Shown: positions 11,555 to 20,170, counted from the first letter of the stretch. The stretch: DNA of 64,000 nucleotides from Anagrus nilaparvatae (GCA_022575985.1 JAKSXM010000231.1:22048501-22112500), one strand, 5' to 3'. Notes: generated by a model not told the origin, from the sequence alone. Made by a program: numbers and translations.

Positions 11555-13205
11555 ATTTAAAATATATTTAAATTTTAAATATAAAACAACTCGTTCACGA
11601 AGTATTTCTAATCTCAAATTGATTTTAACGTTATTGTGCTCAAGTAACCTATAACAAACTGCATTTTAATATTAAACATTTATTAAACATTTGATATAAT
11701 TCAAAACTTATCAAATTTATAAAGACTGAATATTTAACATATTTAAAAAACAATGTTTAATAATTGTTCCTAGATGTGCAAAAAATAACTTCGTGTACGC
11801 GTTGGTCGAAATTCATATATTATAATCATATAAAGACTTTTAATTTATTTTTCAATAACTAGTAAAACAATCTATTTTATCTTATATCAGCCTTTTAACT
11901 AATAAATCTAAAACTAAAATGTTTAATAAATAATAACATGCAGTTTTTTAGTCGTTACTTATATAACTAACCAATTTGCTCTTTTGTTTTTAACATTATA
12001 ATTAATATATCATATTTATTTAACACTTTATTTGTAGAGTAATTAAACATAAAATACTATAATATTATCAATTATTTAGCTCTGCTTAAAAAAATAAATA
12101 AATCTTTCTAGACGCGTAAAAAAGTACATCTTGAACGAGTTACTTTACAATTAACTTAAATTTTAAATATAAAACAACTCGATCACGAAGTATTTTTAAT
12201 CTCAAAAGTAACATTGATTTTAACGTTATTGTGCTTAAAAGTAAATTTAAGCCTAAAATTAATTCAAATATTGTATACTAACACGTACATGAAGTTATTT
12301 TGTGCAGATCTAGAAACAATTATACAACATTGTTTTTATCACTAGTAGAGCTAAATTGTGGAAATATTTTGCAACGTTGCTAATTATTTTCAGATCTAAT
12401 TAGCAACGATGCTAATTATTTTCAGATTTAATTAGCAACGATGCTAATTATTTTCATATTTAATTAGCAACGATGCTAATTATTTTCAGATTTAATTAGC
12501 AACGATGCTAATTATTTTCAGATTTAATTAGCAACGATGCTAATTATTTTCATATTTAATTAGCAACGATGCTAATTATTTTCAGATTTAATTAGCAACG
12601 ATGCTAATTATTTTCAGATTTAATTAGCAACGATGCTAATTATTTTCAGATTTAATTAGCAACGATGCTAATTATTTTTAGATTTAATTAGCAACGATGC
12701 TAATTATTTTTAGATTTAATTAGCAACGTTGCTAATTATTTTCAGATTTATTTAGCAACTTTGCTAAATATTTTCAAATTTATTTAGCTACGTTGTTAAA
12801 TATTTTCACTTATGATTAAAATTATAAAAATTATAATGATAAAAACAATGTTTAATAATTGTTTCTGGATGTGCACAAAATAACTTCGTGTACGTGTTAT
12901 TTTACAATATATAAATTAATTTTAGGCTTAAATTTTATTTACTTTTAAGCACAAAAACGTTAAAATCAATGTTACTTTTGAGTTTAGTTAATTTACTTTT
13001 GAATTTTGTGAATGAGTTATTTAATATTCAAAATTTAAGTGTGTTGTAAAGTAACTTGTTCAATATGTAGTTTTCTACACTTCTAGAAAGAATTATTAAA
13101 CATTGTAAGAGGAGCTAAATAATTGATAATATTATTGTATTTTATACTGATGTTTATTACAAATATAGTGTTAAATAATGTTGCAAACAAAAATTTGGAA
13201 ATATT
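11555..13205. repeat. Foldback-like unit 2 with its leading spacer
   Basis: This is spacer sequence (11555-12060), left arm (about 12060-12360), 32-bp array, right arm (about 12808-13130) and the start of the next spacer, which breaks at the Polinton target duplication. The leading spacer (about 11830-12050) holds sequence not found in the later units, such as a stretch around TAGTCGTTACTTATATAAC, so this unit is an older or different variant. Confidence 0.83.
12361..12808. repeat. 32-bp near-palindrome array 2
   Basis: Same unit as array 1. The interior is almost uniformly the CGATGC variant, with perfect-palindrome units at both ends. Confidence 0.95.
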
Positions 13206-13211
13206 TAGCAA
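13206..13211. repeat. Polinton target-site duplication, left
   Basis: TAGCAA at 13206-13211 recurs at 25510-25515 beyond the right end. Six base pairs is the length characteristic of Polinton integration. Removing the element restores the spacer sequence of sister units. Confidence 0.92.
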
Positions 13212-13596
13212 AGTAGATAAGGAAAGCCGGTTATACCCAAAAAAGATACCCAAAAAAGATACCCAAAAAAGATACCCAAGAAAGATACCCCAATCTGACA
13301 TACCCCAGAGGATGATTTACCCCCAGAGGATGTGTCGGTAAAGTAGGGTTGAGTCGGTAAGGTAGGACCAAGTCGATAATGCAGATTGATGTCGGTAAAA
13401 AAAATTTCGCTGTGGGTAGGGTTCGAACCTGCGCGGGTTTTTGTTAACCCATTGCCCTCGATAGCAACCCTTAACCACTTGTATACCACAGCATATGTAA
13501 TAAAAGAGCACTAACATGGCCTAAGTAATTAGGTCTTGTTAGTGATCTTTTATGTGGGAAGGGTGGGGTTAAAAATAAAAAGAATCAAATAGAATT
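13212..13596. repeat. Polinton left terminal inverted repeat
   Basis: It matches the reverse complement of 25161-25509 with small indels. Near the tip it has direct repeats of about 13 bp (GATACCCAAAAAA type, 13238-13290), more copies than in the right repeat. It then holds a tRNA-Ser-like sequence and a stretch ending AGAATCAAATAGAATT. The two repeats differ by point changes and repeat number, so some time has passed since they were copied from each other. Confidence 0.92.
13409..13492 (-). tRNA. tRNA-Ser-like sequence in left TIR (degenerate)
   Basis: On the minus strand it has a GCTGTGG/CCACAGC acceptor stem, a D-arm-like AAGTGGTTAAGG, a long variable arm closed by GGGTT/AACCC, and a T-loop GGTTCGAACC. 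Compared with the right copy it has a D-stem change (TATACAAG for TATCCAAG) and a T-stem mismatch (CCTAC for CCTGC). It is probably a non-functional relative of the right copy. Confidence 0.6.
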
Positions 13597-13618
13597 AATA
13601 AATTTATTTATAAAAATT

Positions 13619-14257
13619 TCATAATTTTTTTTCTTTTTTAATACTTTTAGATTTATTTTGTACTTTCTTAAGTTTTGGTTTGACTTGAGTTTCCACTTTT
13701 AGTTCATTTCTCTTTTGAATTATATTGTAGAAACCATATGAGATGAGTATCATTTCTTTTTCAATAGGTGTTGTAGCATTTTCTATAATTTTTTTCTCTA
13801 CATCATCAGGTGAATCATCTGCATTTAATAGTGAAAGAAATTTTTCATAAGCTTCTTTAACTTCTGGAATTCTACTGCTTATTTGATCGTGATAGTATTC
13901 GATAGTTGGATATGCTTTTTGTAGAAGCTTGGCTGACTCAGTTGATAGAGTTATTTTGAAACCTTTTTGAGTAAATCTAACCCCATCATAAAAACCAATA
14001 AGAGTTTTTGAAATTTTTATTCCTCCATCTAATTCTGGCCAAGTTTTGTTTGGACCTACACCCATAGTTAGTCCTTTATGAACATAATCGTCTAGATTTA
14101 TTGAACAAAATTGTTGCAAAGCTTTTAATGAAAATATGGTCTCATTATCCTTTGAATTGTTTATTGCTGTTATTAACAAATGTACATTTGGAATAATATG
14201 TATACCGAGGTGAAGGTCTACACCAGACCCCAATGAAATCGAAATGTTATTAATCAT
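13619..14257 (-). CDS. Polinton protein of unknown function (212 aa)
   Basis: I do not recognise this protein. The first convincing ATG is at 14257. The frame is also open upstream to about 14440, but a strong splice-acceptor-like sequence (TTTTATTTTTACAG) ends 1 base before this ATG and a donor-like AAGTAAAT lies near 14320. Joining them keeps no coding frame, so the upstream part is more likely a spliced leader. The protein has a Gly-rich start and a central region predicted mixed alpha/beta. Its tail is very Lys-rich (last 25 residues), suggesting nucleic-acid binding. It is the outermost gene on the left, next to the TIR, where Polintons often place poorly conserved genes. Confidence 0.6.
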   Translation of the reverse strand: MINNISISLGSGVDLHLGIHIIPNVHLLITAINNSKDNETIFSLKALQQFCSINLDDYVHKGLTMGVGPNKTWPELDGGIKISKTLIGFYDGVRFTQKGFKITLSTESAKLLQKAYPTIEYYHDQISSRIPEVKEAYEKFLSLLNADDSPDDVEKKIIENATTPIEKEMILISYGFYNIIQKRNELKVETQVKPKLKKVQNKSKSIKKEKKL

Positions 14258-14483
14258 TCTGTAAAAATAAAAGGTTATAAATATTGAATTTAAAAATAAT
14301 TTCGAAAAATTATATTTACTTAATGAAATTGCTCTAGATGAAGTCAACTTGGTGATTCTGCAGTTGCTCAAGAAAAAGTCAAGTCGTATACACAACCTGG
14401 TGGATTTCCAGAGAGAGCTGTTTACACAAGCCCTGATCAAAGCAGGAATTAGTATTTATTTTAAAGAAATTTAATTTATAATG

Positions 14484-14494
14484 TTATCCCCACT
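14484..14494 (-). promoter_or_regulatory. Shared upstream motif AGTGGGGATAA, copy 1
   Basis: On the minus strand this 11-mer lies about 230 bases upstream of the ATG at 14257. An identical 11-mer occurs at 15398-15408 upstream of the next gene. A related GGGGTATAAAA stretch sits just upstream of this copy. The repetition suggests a late-gene promoter element; function is inferred only. Confidence 0.4.
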
Positions 14495-14643
14495 TTTTTT
14501 TTATACCCCTACCTGTTTTTTTATCCCCTCCAAAGAAATTAAAAGGAGATGAGAAATAAATAAAAAAGATATAGGTTATATTTTGTTTTATTGATAAAAA
14601 AATTACATATTCATAGTTTCCATACAATATTTACACTCCTTTA

Positions 14644-15447
14644 TCATACAGTAACACGTTTATCTGAATGATCATGTATTCTACATCTAACACACATAAA
14701 AATATCACAATCAATTTTATAATGTTCGGGCATTTTATCCCATGCAGCGTCAACATTTTCTGCAGCCACATTTACAAGAAATTCTTTAGGCAAGTTTGCA
14801 ATATCTTCAGTTTCCATTAAAGAAAGTTGTTTTAATTTACCATAAATTTCAAAAGATCGTTCTAAACAAGGTTTATTTATATTCATATATTTTTCAAGCA
14901 ATAACACATTGTACACTGCACAAACCATATTCGAATATTGATGATGTTTACATAAATAGTCTGGAATCCGCCATTTTTTTAATGCTTTTAGAGTTGGACA
15001 TTTTGAAATATCTTCTAAATTAATAACGTTATTAAAATATTTTTCAAGCCACTTAACTTTCTGCAAACCTTTTACATAAATTTTATCTGCATCAGATAAA
15101 GCAGATTTTAAAAGACTTTCAACTTGATTATATGGAATATCACCAGATTCCCACGTCATTGTTAGATAATTTTTTTCCAGCCAATTATTTTCTACTCTGC
15201 AGCGTATAGGAAGATCGAACCAGTGACATGGTGGCTTGAACACGAAGACATCTGGTGTTTGACGACTTCCTAGTTGTAAAATCGCCAATTCCTTGATAGC
15301 GAATTCGTTGGAGGTGAGCTTGAAAGACTGGAAGTCAACGTTGTACTCTATGGTGAGAGAATGAGGAATTTCTTCAAAATCTTTGTCTTTTATATATTTA
15401 TCCCCACTCTTTTTATTTCCCCCACTCCTTAAACTAACTTTCTTACT
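14644..15447 (-). CDS. Polinton protein of a recurrent insect/Hydra type, function unknown
   Basis: The frame is open from 15447 to the stop at 14644. The similarity I recall from insect and Hydra genomic proteins begins at about 15350, with VDFQSFK and a FAIKELA motif. It continues with KPPCHWFDLP, IYVKGLQKVKWL and a Cys/His pattern (CPTLKAL, then LCKHH and MVCA). The VDFQ, KEL and aromatic spacing is reminiscent of RNase H-fold exonucleases, but that is only a suggestion. No ATG occurs in this frame; TTG at 15288 is not a credible start because conserved sequence lies upstream. The real start may use a spliced leader exon or be lost. The upstream end overlaps the 3' end of the capsid gene by about 19 bases. 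Confidence 0.65.
   Translation of the reverse strand, partial: SKKVSLRSGGNKKSGDKYIKDKDFEEIPHSLTIEYNVDFQSFKLTSNEFAIKELAILQLGSRQTPDVFVFKPPCHWFDLPIRCRVENNWLEKNYLTMTWESGDIPYNQVESLLKSALSDADKIYVKGLQKVKWLEKYFNNVINLEDISKCPTLKALKKWRIPDYLCKHHQYSNMVCAVYNVLLLEKYMNINKPCLERSFEIYGKLKQLSLMETEDIANLPKEFLVNVAAENVDAAWDKMPEHYKIDCDIFMCVRCRIHDHSDKRVTV
15388..15408 (-). promoter_or_regulatory. AGTGGGGATAA motif copy 2 with TATA-like sequence
   Basis: On the minus strand AGTGGGGATAA (15398-15408) is followed directly by ATATATAAAAG, a good TATA box. This fits transcription start for the 14644-15447 gene near 15360, inside the apparent frame and upstream of the conserved part of the protein. Confidence 0.45.
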
Positions 15448-16647
15448 TCACCACTGATTGGCTTGTATTGCACCATTCTATCATGAATTATTAAGCAATA
15501 CGCAGTTGTATTTGCTGGAAAAGCGCGGCTAGTCTCGAATTCTAACCTAACATCTACAGGTGCATATTTCATAGATTCATTTTGTTTTGAACAATCTATT
15601 ACAATCAATGGTGTTTCATCGATAAATTTTTTTCGATCAATAAAAGATTCCGCGTATTCTTTTCTATAATAAGATATTTGAAATCTCAAAAACATATCAT
15701 ACAAAAGTGAGTAATTATTTCCTGCTATATCAAGATTTAAATTTCCGTACGGAAAACTTTGAGAATTCAAATATAGTTTTACATTAGTTATATGACAATG
15801 ATCAAAATGACTAGCATTCGCTGTTCTATTATTATCTCTATTTGTTTGAAACCCTACTATAACAAAACGTGGCTTTTCTAGTTGAGTTGATGTCTTTACT
15901 GTCCATACTGTTTTAGTAGATAATGGAAGTGATGGATATACAAATAATTCATAAGAGTGATAACCCATTTTTATGGGATTATCTTTTTCTATTTGCTTAA
16001 GCAGACTTATTTTTGCAGTATCCGATGGTATCAAATTTGGTACATACCATTCAAATTTGTTTATTGTAAATTTAAATGATTCGTCTACGGCTCCATCTTG
16101 AATAATTGCATTTGCATCATTGTTTGATCTTACAAATTCAAGAATATGACTGACGTTAATAATAACTTTATCGAATTTTTCATGCAATCCAAAAAGTATC
16201 CATAAAGGATAAATTACATCAAAATTCCCATCTTCATCAATGATTTTATTTCCATCTTTCAATAACCAGCCAGCATTTTCCAAAATATTTGATTGAATTT
16301 CAGTGAAAGATGGATACCCTTTCATGAGAGTAGTTATTCCTACGTTTTTACAGGTATCAATGACCTCACCATTTATCTTGTACCGAATTTCTGAGAATAA
16401 AAATGCAAACGCATTATTAACAAGTTTAATTTTTTCGGATTTTGTCCCATTTGCTTTAGTGAGTTTTCCTTGGATATGCGAAACTCTTTGATGGTAAGAT
16501 GCAACGATCTTGCTGTTGAATAGCTATAACTATCGTATCACTATTTTTATAAGATGACGTAGCATAAGGTTGATGAGTGTGTATTTCATAGTCGGCAAGA
16601 GAGTCATCGAAAATGACAGGTTCATCGATATTTAATACTTCCTCCAT
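15429..16647 (-). pseudogene. Polinton major capsid protein (double jelly roll), one frameshift
   Basis: The start ATG at 16647 gives MEEVLNIDEP. Downstream features I recognise from insect Polinton capsids are LVNNA, EIRYKING, NVGITTLMKGY, VKTSTQLEKPRFVIVGFQT, SHFDHC, YPYGNLNLDI and IDCSKQNES, ending in GEVRKLV. The total length of about 405 codons fits the family. A single one-base shift at about 16470-16488 moves the reading between the N-terminal frame (open from 16647 to its stop at 16456) and the C-terminal frame (to 15429). Hexon-like trimers of this protein would form the icosahedral shell. Apart from this indel the sequence looks well preserved, so the lesion is young or an assembly error. 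Confidence 0.9.
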
Positions 16648-16684
16648 CTTATACAGCAAAATAAAACACAGAAAATTTTTTTTT

Positions 16685-16834
16685 TCAGCGACGGAGTTTT
16701 AGTCCTAGACTTGCAAGAAACTGTTGATTCTGACGTGTTAACGCTTTCACTGCTCGATGATAACTGATTGCTGGTGACCATTGTTTCTTCCTTAAATAAC
16801 CTGATCCAGTTTTTGTTTTAAATACTATTCCCAT
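16685..16834 (-). CDS. Small basic protein between capsid genes (49 aa)
   Basis: The ATG at 16834 overlaps the penton stop codon by one base (TAATG). It encodes 49 residues, strongly basic, with KQWSPAISYHRAVKAL and a C-terminal LRR, ending TGA at 16685-16687. I recall similar short proteins at this place in insect Polintons. The tight overlap implies co-transcription with the penton and capsid genes. A DNA-binding or capsid-cement role would fit size and charge but is inference. Confidence 0.65.
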   Translation of the reverse strand: MGIVFKTKTGSGYLRKKQWSPAISYHRAVKALTRQNQQFLASLGLKLRR

Positions 16835-17520
16835 TATGAAACAGTTTTTATATGTAATCTTATGGATATAGTTTCACCACGAAAATTCACTAAATCACCG
16901 TCTTGATCAACTATTCGTAATTGAATAGAATCTAAACTTTTTACAGATACAGGTAAGTATATGATTTCCAAAGGTCGGTCAATAATTTTAAATCCTGGTG
17001 GAACTGCTGGAAAAAATTCGTATATATTGTGTACTTCTTGTCCGTTATTGTAAGCTCCTCTTGCAATATTGCACTCTACTCTGAGAACGTTAACTTTTAA
17101 TATAGATACTGGAAGTTCAGATGTATGTTGAATATTTGGAGCCAACTTTTGTGGTTTAAACCCTAATAATTTACCAATTGAATCTTGCGGTTCAAAATCT
17201 ATTTCTTTTTCACACTGTATTATACTTTGAAGAGTGTTATTATTTGCTTTTAGACTAAATGAAATATCTTTTAATTTTTCTGAGAGATGCTTTTGAATAT
17301 CTTTGACCTCGTAGCTTTCAGTAGGAATTTTTATTGTTTCAAAATCAGATAAGTAAAATTTATTACAGCCCTCATCAATATTTGGAATAGAGTTAAACGT
17401 AAGTAACTCAATCAATCCAATAACGTAATTTTTATTTGGATGAAGTTCAATTGGTGGAAAAAATCTTGATTCCAAAACAGATGAACGAGCTGATAAGCTT
17501 ATTATCAATGATTCACTCAT
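16834..17520 (-). CDS. Polinton minor capsid (penton-like) protein, 228 aa
   Basis: The frame is intact from an ATG at 17520 to TAA at 16834-16836. Its start (MSESLIISLSARSSVLE) and later motifs (PPIELHPNKNYVIGLIELLTFNSIPNI, FKPQKL, EFFPAVPPGFKIIDRP, YLPV) match my recollection of the single-jelly-roll penton proteins of insect Polintons, and length is typical. It would form pentamers at the capsid vertices. It lies 53 bases downstream of the protease and overlaps the start of the 49-residue gene, so the capsid block looks polycistronic or closely packed. Confidence 0.85.
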   Translation of the reverse strand: MSESLIISLSARSSVLESRFFPPIELHPNKNYVIGLIELLTFNSIPNIDEGCNKFYLSDFETIKIPTESYEVKDIQKHLSEKLKDISFSLKANNNTLQSIIQCEKEIDFEPQDSIGKLLGFKPQKLAPNIQHTSELPVSILKVNVLRVECNIARGAYNNGQEVHNIYEFFPAVPPGFKIIDRPLEIIYLPVSVKSLDSIQLRIVDQDGDLVNFRGETISIRLHIKTVS

Positions 17521-17573
17521 GACAGTCAGAGTAATACTGAATCATTTTTCAGAAAATGCTGCTTTTATAACCT

Positions 17574-17944
17574 TTATTTATCCAACTGATTACTTAAAAA
17601 TTTTAGGCATAAATAACCACAGATAAAAGTATCAAATTGTTGATATCTTTGATAATTGTAATTAATTTTAGCTGGTTGAAAATATTCTATGAGCTCTAAT
17701 GGAGGCTTGAGATTTCCAAAACTATCAAAATACAAAACTTTATTTTTTCTTTTACGATATGCAACCCAATGTGTACCAGAACCATCTTTATCATCTAAAT
17801 TTACTATTGCAGACTCATTGGTCAATGGACCATTTCTTGGTAGTAAATTTCTCATAAAAACTCCTCTGAAATATGGAATTTTTAATACTTTTGCATACTT
17901 GAGTAAATCTGTGTTAGTGAGAGCCCTCGATGGTAAATTTATGA
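17574..17944 (-). CDS. Adenain-like cysteine protease (Polinton PRO)
   Basis: From the first ATG (17855) the protein has 93 residues. His29 lies in GTHWVAY, Asp44 in YFDSFG, Gln72/73 before the nucleophile, and Cys79 in ICGYLC, the adenain order His-acid-Gln-Cys. About 29 more family-typical residues (LPSRALTN, KIPYFRGVF) lie upstream in the same frame without an ATG. They reach back to the A tract where the phospholipase-core frame ends in the adjacent frame. The protease may therefore be made by -1 frameshifting from that gene, or a start was lost (ATAAATTT where ATGAATTT would serve). It matures capsid and core proteins in related viruses. Confidence 0.85.
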
Positions 17945-17960
17945 AGTTTTTTTTTTTCTA
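17939..17960 (-). promoter_or_regulatory. A11 slippery tract at core/protease boundary
   Basis: Eleven consecutive A residues (T run at 17947-17957 on the plus strand) end the core frame (RKKKTS, stop at 17939-17941). A -1 shift on this tract enters the protease frame. Homopolymeric A is a known -1 slippage context and also a common site of indel mutation and sequencing error. Confidence 0.55.
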
Positions 17961-18826
17961 CCAACAACAATATTTTCATTGTACAGTCGTAATCCATTTC
18001 CAACTTTATAAGGTCTCAAATATAATCCTTTACCCAAAGCGACTTGCTCCATAGCTTGATTATGTCTCTTGGATTCTTCAAGTTGTTTTTTGGCAGCGAT
18101 TGAATCATTTATAGCTTTAGATACTCCTGAAGCGCCACCTGCTAAGGCACCTAAGGCACTTAACCCTGCAAAAATTGGAACTAGGGGCAAGACACCCCCT
18201 GTTTTGTATGGAAGGGGTAAAACTCTTACTTTATTAACCTTATTTTTTCCTCCCTTCTTTTTTACAGCTTTGCGAGCTGCTTTAATAGCAGACGATATAA
18301 CTTTTTTTGCATTATTACTTTTTATCATAGATTTTTTTGCAGCTGCTACGATAGTTCTGAATGGAATAAATCCACCTTTCTTTTTATTATTTATACCCTT
18401 TCTCCTTGCACACTTTCTGATTTCAGAAAATCCCATTCCTAATTTTAATTTTGCTTTCATGATGTTAGTTACAGCTAAAGCAGCAGCTCTTTCACCAAAT
18501 CCGGCGTCTGAAGACTTTACTCGTTCCCAAGCTTTATCAGCTAATATTTGATCCGCTTTATTTCTCTCTTCGATGTTATTTTGATTTTGAAAATATGCAA
18601 TATCGTGTTCCTTGCAAGCTGAATCTAGAGGATTTATACCTTTATCTCCTCGAGCAAGACGTTTAGCTAGTTTTGTGCCAGGGCCACAGTATCTGATTGA
18701 ATAAATTTAATAAATATTTTTAATAAATAAATATTAATATTATAAATACCTATATCCTGGAAAATGAAGTTCTACTGGAAGTTTATTAATTAAAGTGTTT
18801 ATTAATCCACTACCATTAGTGATCAT
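17939..18826 (-). CDS. Phospholipase A2-core protein fusion, two exons
   Basis: Exon 1 is 18826-18750 (ATG at 18826, ending ELHFPGYR) and exon 2 is 18692-17939. The intron 18749-18693 is 57 bp with GTATTT and TCAATCAG ends. The join restores a parvoviral-type PLA2 calcium loop (YCGPGTKL) and catalytic dyad (DSACKEHDIAY). The same frame runs on into a Lys/Arg-rich region (about residues 110-185) and a hydrophobic Gly/Ala segment (VPIFAGLSALGALAGG). It then reaches a KRHNQAMEQ helix and a GLYLRPYK tail, typical of pX/pVI-like Polinton core proteins. Total length is 276 residues. PLA2 would breach endosomal membranes and the basic part bind DNA. The frame ends at the 11-A tract. Confidence 0.85.
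18693..18749 (-). other. Spliceosomal intron in the phospholipase gene
   Basis: The 57-bp AT-rich intron has GT at 18749-18748 and AG at 18694-18693, with a T-rich acceptor (TTTATTCAATCAG). Without splicing, the PLA2 frame meets a stop just upstream of YCGPG. With it, the conserved HFPGY-R-YCGPG sequence is continuous. Confidence 0.85.
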
Positions 18827-18863
18827 CTTTCTATGAGAGTCAGTTAAAGAATGAGCTCTTGAC

Positions 18864-18885
18864 TATAAATAGATTGTATTTATAG
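18864..18885. promoter_or_regulatory. Divergent TATA boxes between left and right gene blocks
   Basis: TATAAATA on the plus strand (18864-18871) precedes the ATPase ATG by about 90 bases. TATAAATA on the minus strand (plus-strand TATTTATA at 18878-18885) precedes the phospholipase ATG by about 50. Both sit in the only divergent gap of the element. Confidence 0.6.
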
Positions 18886-18907
18886 AAAAAGTCTCAGTAT
18901 GTAATTA

Positions 18908-18941
18908 ACTACTAACACAGACATGTGTCTGTGATAGTAGT
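18908..18941. promoter_or_regulatory. 34-bp inverted repeat in divergent promoter
   Basis: Arms of ACTACTA and CACAGACA are mirrored by TGTCTGTG and TAGTAGT around a central TG, with one A-A mismatch. It lies between the rightward TATA box and the ATPase ATG at 18955, so it falls in the 5' leader or operator position. It could be a protein-binding palindrome or an RNA hairpin; which one is unknown. Confidence 0.55.
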
Positions 18942-18954
18942 AAAATACATAAAA

Positions 18955-19842
18955 ATGAAACGTCTAAGTAGGAATTCTCCAGTTAAAAATTGTAAGCGTC
19001 AAAAAAAGAATTATTTAAAATTAAAACGCAAAAGGGAAACTTCTCCAGTAATAGAAAAATTTAATCATCAAAGAGAACATTTACCAAGTAGTGAATTAAA
19101 ACACAAAAGAGAATCTTCACCAGATATAAAATGTAAACGTCAAAAATTAACCTTACCAGTAATAAATTATGATGAAATTATTGGTGACGGTATTGTACAA
19201 TTTAAACGTAATGGTAGCTTATTTCCAAATACTATTCGTGGTGTTATTTGTGGCAGATCGAACTGTGGAAAAACTAACGTGTTATTGGCAATAATTGAAC
19301 ATGAAAATGGACTGAGATTTGTATACATTTACGTTTACTCAAAATCAGCAGATCAACCAAAATTTAATTATTTAAAAATGGTAATTAAGGGGGTTCCTGG
19401 TGTTCTTAAACCCTTAGAAGGCATGGGATGCTTTGAATTCACTGAGCAGGATCAAGTCTTACCACCTGAAAAAGTGTTACCATTCAGTTTAATGATTTTT
19501 GATGATATACAATTGGAGGGTCAGAAGAGTTGTAATGAATTTTATTCAAGAGGAAGACATAAATATGTTGATAGTTTTTACTTGTGTGAATCTTATTCTG
19601 CAGTTCCAAAACAATATGTTAGAGATAATGTGAATTTTCTAATCATTTTTAAACAAGATGATTCTAATACAAAGCATATTTATAAAAATCATGTGAATAC
19701 TGATATCAAATTCAATAAGTTTAAGGAATTATGTGACAAATGCTGGAAAGATAAATTTGGATTTATTGTAATAGATAAAGAAAGTGATATTAATAATGGA
19801 CGTTACAGAAAAGGCTTGTATGAATTTTTTATAATTAACTAG
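18955..19842 (+). CDS. FtsK/HerA-type genome-packaging ATPase (Polinton ATP)
   Basis: The ATG at 18955 is preferred over a GTG at 18925, which lies inside the promoter palindrome. The 295-residue protein has a basic N-terminal 65 residues, a Walker A motif GRSNCGKT (about residues 100-107), a hydrophobic Walker B strand ending IFDD (about 181-184), and the downstream CESYSAVPKQYVRDN segment that carries the polar sensor residues in A32-like ATPases. The frame is intact. It would pump element DNA into preformed capsids. Being first gene of the rightward block it probably uses the TATA box at 18864. Confidence 0.88.
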   Translation: MKRLSRNSPVKNCKRQKKNYLKLKRKRETSPVIEKFNHQREHLPSSELKHKRESSPDIKCKRQKLTLPVINYDEIIGDGIVQFKRNGSLFPNTIRGVICGRSNCGKTNVLLAIIEHENGLRFVYIYVYSKSADQPKFNYLKMVIKGVPGVLKPLEGMGCFEFTEQDQVLPPEKVLPFSLMIFDDIQLEGQKSCNEFYSRGRHKYVDSFYLCESYSAVPKQYVRDNVNFLIIFKQDDSNTKHIYKNHVNTDIKFNKFKELCDKCWKDKFGFIVIDKESDINNGRYRKGLYEFFIIN

Positions 19843-19889
19843 AATGAAGAAAAATAATTTAGTCTACTATGAGCTCTTCAAGAGTAAAG

Positions 19890-20143
19890 ATGGAAAATAG
19901 TAAAATCAAAGGCATAATCCAGGCGTAATCAAAATATTGCCAAAAGATATTTATATGTCATCTAATAAAAATCATACTTATGCAGATCTTGAATTTAAAG
20001 TAATAATGATACTCAGATTAGCTTATGAAAATTATGCAAAATCCGAAATGACATTTAGTGAATTTAAGAAAAGATTTTTTACTAATAATAAAGATCTCAA
20101 AAATTTGCTTATAAATAGTAGTAATGACTTAGATACCATTTAG
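19890..20143 (+). pseudogene. Small unknown Polinton protein, probable frameshift
   Basis: The ATG at 19890 follows a leader, CAAGAGTAAAGATGG, almost identical to the one before the 20171 ATG. The frame stops after 12 residues (IIQA), but the +1 frame is open from about 19923 (VIKILPKDIY) to TAG at 20143. It contains a regular helical stretch with LRLAYENYAKSEMTFSEFKKRF. A one-base indel near 19920 explains this best. I do not recognise the product. Confidence 0.5.
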
Positions 20144-20170
20144 TACATCACAATCTCTCAAAGAGTAAAG

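Noticed and set aside
14321..14460. Plus-strand exon reading toward FKEI at 14335-14475
   Set aside because: It has an acceptor-like CTCTAG before it, but no donor partner, start or conserved match; the surrounding genes run leftward.
17689..18551. Plus-strand frames opposite the protease and core genes
   Set aside because: Antisense shadows; the minus-strand products have clear family motifs.
18925..18954. GTG start for the ATPase
   Set aside because: It would place the start inside the promoter palindrome; the ATG at 18955 is normal.
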